Positions 33,079 through 35,115 of a stretch of 35,115 nt of DNA are shown here, piece after piece; within the stretch, counting starts at the first letter, position 1; every line of letters begins with the position of its first letter. Location: the NCBI GenBank assembly GCA_023256475.1, contig JAGDXP010000002.1:1-35115 (forward strand). The letters are read 5' to 3'. The notes below the pieces were generated by a model, which saw only the letters and a list, made by a program, of their open reading frames with translations, had not been told where the DNA came from and did not search any database. The DNA is from Thermoplasmata archaeon. Lineage in GTDB: Archaea > Thermoplasmatota > Thermoplasmata > Thermoplasmatales > GCA-001856825. The translations under genes and the position numbers were made by a program.

Positions 33079-33611
33079 GCATAATTAAGGATTCCCTAAA
33101 TGAAATAATAGGCAATTGCCACAGGTTGCTGGATGTCAATGAGAAAGATATAGAGAGAGCATGCAATTTCATACTCTCGGCTCAAAACATCTTCGTCTAT
33201 GGAGTCGGAAGATCTGGGATCATCGGGAGAGCTTTTGCCATGAGACTAGCTCAGTTAGGGTTGAAAGCTTATATCGTTGGAGAAACCATAACCCCAGTGG
33301 TTAGCAACAAAGACGTGGTAATTTTAATATCCGGGACTGGTGAATCTCAGGGAGCATTGCTCGTGGAACAGATCTCCAAAAGAGTGAGTGCAAAGGTCAT
33401 TTCAATTACAACTTCTCCAAACAGCAGCATAACCAGAAATTCAGATTTAACCATATATGTACCCACAAACAAAAGTTCCAATCTGGCACCGCTTGGGACG
33501 CTATTTGAGATCTCCGCGCTAATGCTTCTGGATGCCATGATAGCCCTATTGATGCATCTTAAGGGCGAAACAGAAGAAGATCTTAGAAGAAGACATGCAA
33601 TATGGCTTTAA
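33075..33611 (+). CDS. hxlB: 6-phospho-3-hexuloisomerase (SIS domain)
   Basis: A 178-residue single SIS-domain protein matching PHI. The diagnostic pieces are FVYGVGRSGIIGRAFAMRL, AYIVGETITPVV, ILISGTGES, NLAPLGTLFE and the C-terminal EEDLRRRHAIW. PHI interconverts 3-hexulose 6-phosphate and fructose 6-phosphate; in archaea lacking the oxidative pentose phosphate pathway it supports ribulose 5-phosphate synthesis by the reversed RuMP route together with hexulose-phosphate synthase. That partner is not adjacent; instead a TIM-barrel gene overlaps it by 4 bp. Confidence 0.87.
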   Translation: MSIIKDSLNEIIGNCHRLLDVNEKDIERACNFILSAQNIFVYGVGRSGIIGRAFAMRLAQLGLKAYIVGETITPVVSNKDVVILISGTGESQGALLVEQISKRVSAKVISITTSPNSSITRNSDLTIYVPTNKSSNLAPLGTLFEISALMLLDAMIALLMHLKGETEEDLRRRHAIWL

Positions 33612-33633
33612 TTTTTTATTGATTAAATTAGTA

Positions 33634-33643
33634 AAATATTTAA
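33634..33643 (+). promoter_or_regulatory. TATA box for tyrS
   Basis: AAATATTTAA is centred 27 bp before ATG 33666, predicting a leaderless transcript for tyrosyl-tRNA synthetase. Confidence 0.5.
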
Positions 33644-33665
33644 GACTTAAAAATTTAATGCAAGC

Positions 33666-34688
33666 ATGGTAATCAAGGTAGAAAAGATCGAAAAAGTCGT
33701 TGAGGAAATAGTTACAAAACCAGAATTGGCCAATCTTGAACATCCCAGAGGTTACATAGGGTTTGAACCGTCAGGTATGCTTCACTTGGGCACCGGACTT
33801 TATTGGACCAATGTAATAAATCTTTTTGCAGATCAGGGAGTTGACATGACTATACTTTTGGCAGACTGGCATGCGCAAATTAATGATAAATTAGGAGGAG
33901 ATATTCAAAGGATCAGGAAAGCGGCTGAATACATGAAGCATGGCTTTTATTCCTTGGGTTTGAAGGACAGCATAAAATTTGTTTACGCCTCAGATCTTGT
34001 TAATGATCCTGAATATTGGGGATTATTGATTAGGGTAGCCAAGTCCTTAACATTGTCCAGATTGAAGAGATCCCTTCCCATTATGGGTAGAAATGAAGAG
34101 GATGCTGAATCAGACGTTTCGAAGTTGATCTATCCGCTTATGCAGGTTACGGATATATTCTATATGGATCTTGATATAGCCTTAGGAGGGATGGACCAAA
34201 GACATGTTCACATGATGGCGAGAGATATACATAAAAAAATTGGTGCAAAGAGGTTTGTAGCGGTTCATGGTCCATTGATAACTTCTCTGAAGGGAGGAAA
34301 TAGAATGGATCCAGCATCAAAGATGAGCAAAAGCAAACTTGATTCCGCAATCTTCATACATGATTCTCCAGAGGAAATAAGGAGGAAAATCAACATGGCC
34401 TACTGTCCCGAGGGGGAGATAGAGTCTAATCCTATACTTGACATCTATAGGATAGTCATATTTAACTTCTATCCGGACGATAAACAAAGTATGGAGGTCG
34501 TGATTCAGAGTGCTAAGAAATCTTACAGGAGCTTCAATGAACTTGCCGAGGACTTCAAAAATAAGATAATTGGCGCTAAAGCCCTGAAAGAAGACCTCTC
34601 GGAAAGATTGATTAAAATACTTGAACCCTCCAGGGAATATTTTAATAAGAGGCCTGAGTTAATGGAGATGGTGGAGGGATTGAAATAA
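33666..34688 (+). CDS. tyrS: Tyrosyl-tRNA synthetase, archaeal type
   Basis: A 340-residue class I synthetase charging tRNA-Tyr. The tyrosine site and HIGH-equivalent are in GYIGFEPSGMLHLGTG (HLGT at 40-43), the catalytic loop is KMSKS at 219-223, and YPLMQVTDIFYMDLDIALGGMDQRHVHMMARD carries the tyrosine-binding and second signature segments. The length and lack of a C-terminal S4 domain fit archaeal/eukaryotic TyrRS. The downstream deoxyhypusine synthase frame begins within its last codons or immediately after. Confidence 0.93.
   Translation: MVIKVEKIEKVVEEIVTKPELANLEHPRGYIGFEPSGMLHLGTGLYWTNVINLFADQGVDMTILLADWHAQINDKLGGDIQRIRKAAEYMKHGFYSLGLKDSIKFVYASDLVNDPEYWGLLIRVAKSLTLSRLKRSLPIMGRNEEDAESDVSKLIYPLMQVTDIFYMDLDIALGGMDQRHVHMMARDIHKKIGAKRFVAVHGPLITSLKGGNRMDPASKMSKSKLDSAIFIHDSPEEIRRKINMAYCPEGEIESNPILDIYRIVIFNFYPDDKQSMEVVIQSAKKSYRSFNELAEDFKNKIIGAKALKEDLSERLIKILEPSREYFNKRPELMEMVEGLK
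34673..34678 (+). promoter_or_regulatory. Shine-Dalgarno sequence inside the end of tyrS
   Basis: GGAGGG lies 6 bp before the ATA codon at 34685 in the deoxyhypusine synthase frame, and is the best clue to where that gene starts. Confidence 0.45.
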
Positions 34689-35115
34689 AGCCCGTAAGAG
34701 ATCTTGAATTGAAGAAGGGGATAAAAGTTTCCCAATTGCTGGAACAGTTCGGATCATCAGGAGGATTCACTGCACCCAAACTCTACATTGCATTAGAAAT
34801 ATTGAAGGAAATGAAGGAAAAGAATGCAGAGGTCTTCCTTAGCTTTCCCGCAGATATAATTTCCACAGGTACCAGAGGAGCCATAATAGATCTCCTAAAT
34901 ACTGGACTCGTTAAACACATAATCACTACAGCTGGGATGGTCGACCATGACCTGGCAAGGTGCTACAAAAATTATTATCACGGAGATTTCCTCATGGATG
35001 ATAGAGAACTCCACAGAAAGAATATTTACAGGCTTGGGAATGTCATAATACCACACGAAAATTATGGTGGCATAATTGAAAGCAAGATGCAACCTTTCCT
35101 CGAACAGATCTACAA
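34685..35115 (+). CDS. dys: Deoxyhypusine synthase, 3' partial, non-standard start
   Basis: The frame runs off the right edge after about 143 codons. It reads PVRDLELKKGIKVSQLLEQ, GGFTAPKLYIALEILKEM, FLSFPADIISTGTRGAIIDLL, ITTAGMVDHDLARCYKNYY, GDFLMDDRELHRKNIYRLGN and VIIPHENYGG, the N-terminal third of deoxyhypusine synthase. The enzyme transfers the butylamine part of spermidine to a lysine of aIF5A. After an in-frame TGA at 34655 there is no ATG, GTG or TTG before the conserved PVRDL region. Only ATT 34679 and ATA 34685 are available, the latter 6 bp after GGAGGG; a TTG at 34709 would remove PVRDLE. I place the start at ATA 34685 tentatively. Confidence 0.85.
   Translation, partial: MKPVRDLELKKGIKVSQLLEQFGSSGGFTAPKLYIALEILKEMKEKNAEVFLSFPADIISTGTRGAIIDLLNTGLVKHIITTAGMVDHDLARCYKNYYHGDFLMDDRELHRKNIYRLGNVIIPHENYGGIIESKMQPFLEQIY

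Noticed and set aside
1-35115. tRNA, rRNA, CRISPR repeats, transposases, integrases or toxin-antitoxin pairs.
   Set aside because: No TPsiC-loop-like GGTTCGAATCC context, regular spacer repeats, DDE/Tyr recombinase motifs or paired small genes were seen; absence was judged by eye only.

Overview
The window looks like a chromosomal stretch from an acidophilic, wall-less euryarchaeon of the Thermoplasmatales type (Thermoplasma, Picrophilus, Ferroplasma, Cuniculiplasma relatives). The evidence is archaeal information machinery (two Orc1/Cdc6-type AAA+ proteins, archaeal TyrRS, deoxyhypusine synthase, split GMP synthetase, TrmB and DUF2250 regulators), an AT-rich composition, frequent AGA/AGG arginine codons, TATA boxes about 25-30 bp before the start codon (leaderless mRNAs), and an aldehyde dehydrogenase very like the Thermoplasma glyceraldehyde dehydrogenase. 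The placement rests on recognised protein families; no search was run.

Layout. 1-9348: the end of a propeller-like surface protein, glyceraldehyde dehydrogenase, then an envelope-glycan block (GT2 glycosyltransferase, multi-span GT-C-like protein, flippase) and an orphan membrane-anchored family-5 solute-binding protein. 9453-14318: a 14-span drug-efflux-type MFS with a MarR regulator, a DUF218 protein, dCMP deaminase, an alpha/beta hydrolase and an aldo/keto reductase. 14362-20736: replication and housekeeping, with a divergent Orc1/Cdc6 paralogue, a shortened FtsZ/tubulin-like protein that has lost the GTP-binding signature, TrmJ, FolC, canonical Orc1/Cdc6 preceded by a likely origin-recognition box, a UPF0200 P-loop kinase-like protein and the GMP synthetase amidotransferase subunit. 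20775-26665: TrmB regulator, TtuA/NcsA-type tRNA thiolase, two uncharacterised proteins, an etfB-etfA-thioesterase operon and a TauE/SafE permease. 26904-31569: the most striking locus (below). 31596-35115: HIT protein, TIM-barrel protein plus 6-phospho-3-hexuloisomerase, TyrRS and the start of deoxyhypusine synthase.

Main finding: two back-to-back operons encode a cytosolic SH3b-NlpC/P60 peptidase with a DUF2250 winged-helix protein, and an L-Ala-D/L-Glu-type dipeptide epimerase, a diaminopimelate-decarboxylase-like enzyme and an MFS permease. Together they read as a route to import bacterial murein peptides (L-Ala-gamma-D-Glu-DAP), cut them, epimerise the dipeptide and turn DAP into lysine, in a lineage that has no peptidoglycan. 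Other leads are a candidate replication origin at 18185-18363, the pseudo-FtsZ, and a deoxyhypusine synthase gene with no ordinary start codon.

No intergenic gap exceeds 300 bases (longest 238). I recognised no tRNA, rRNA, CRISPR array, transposase or integrase.
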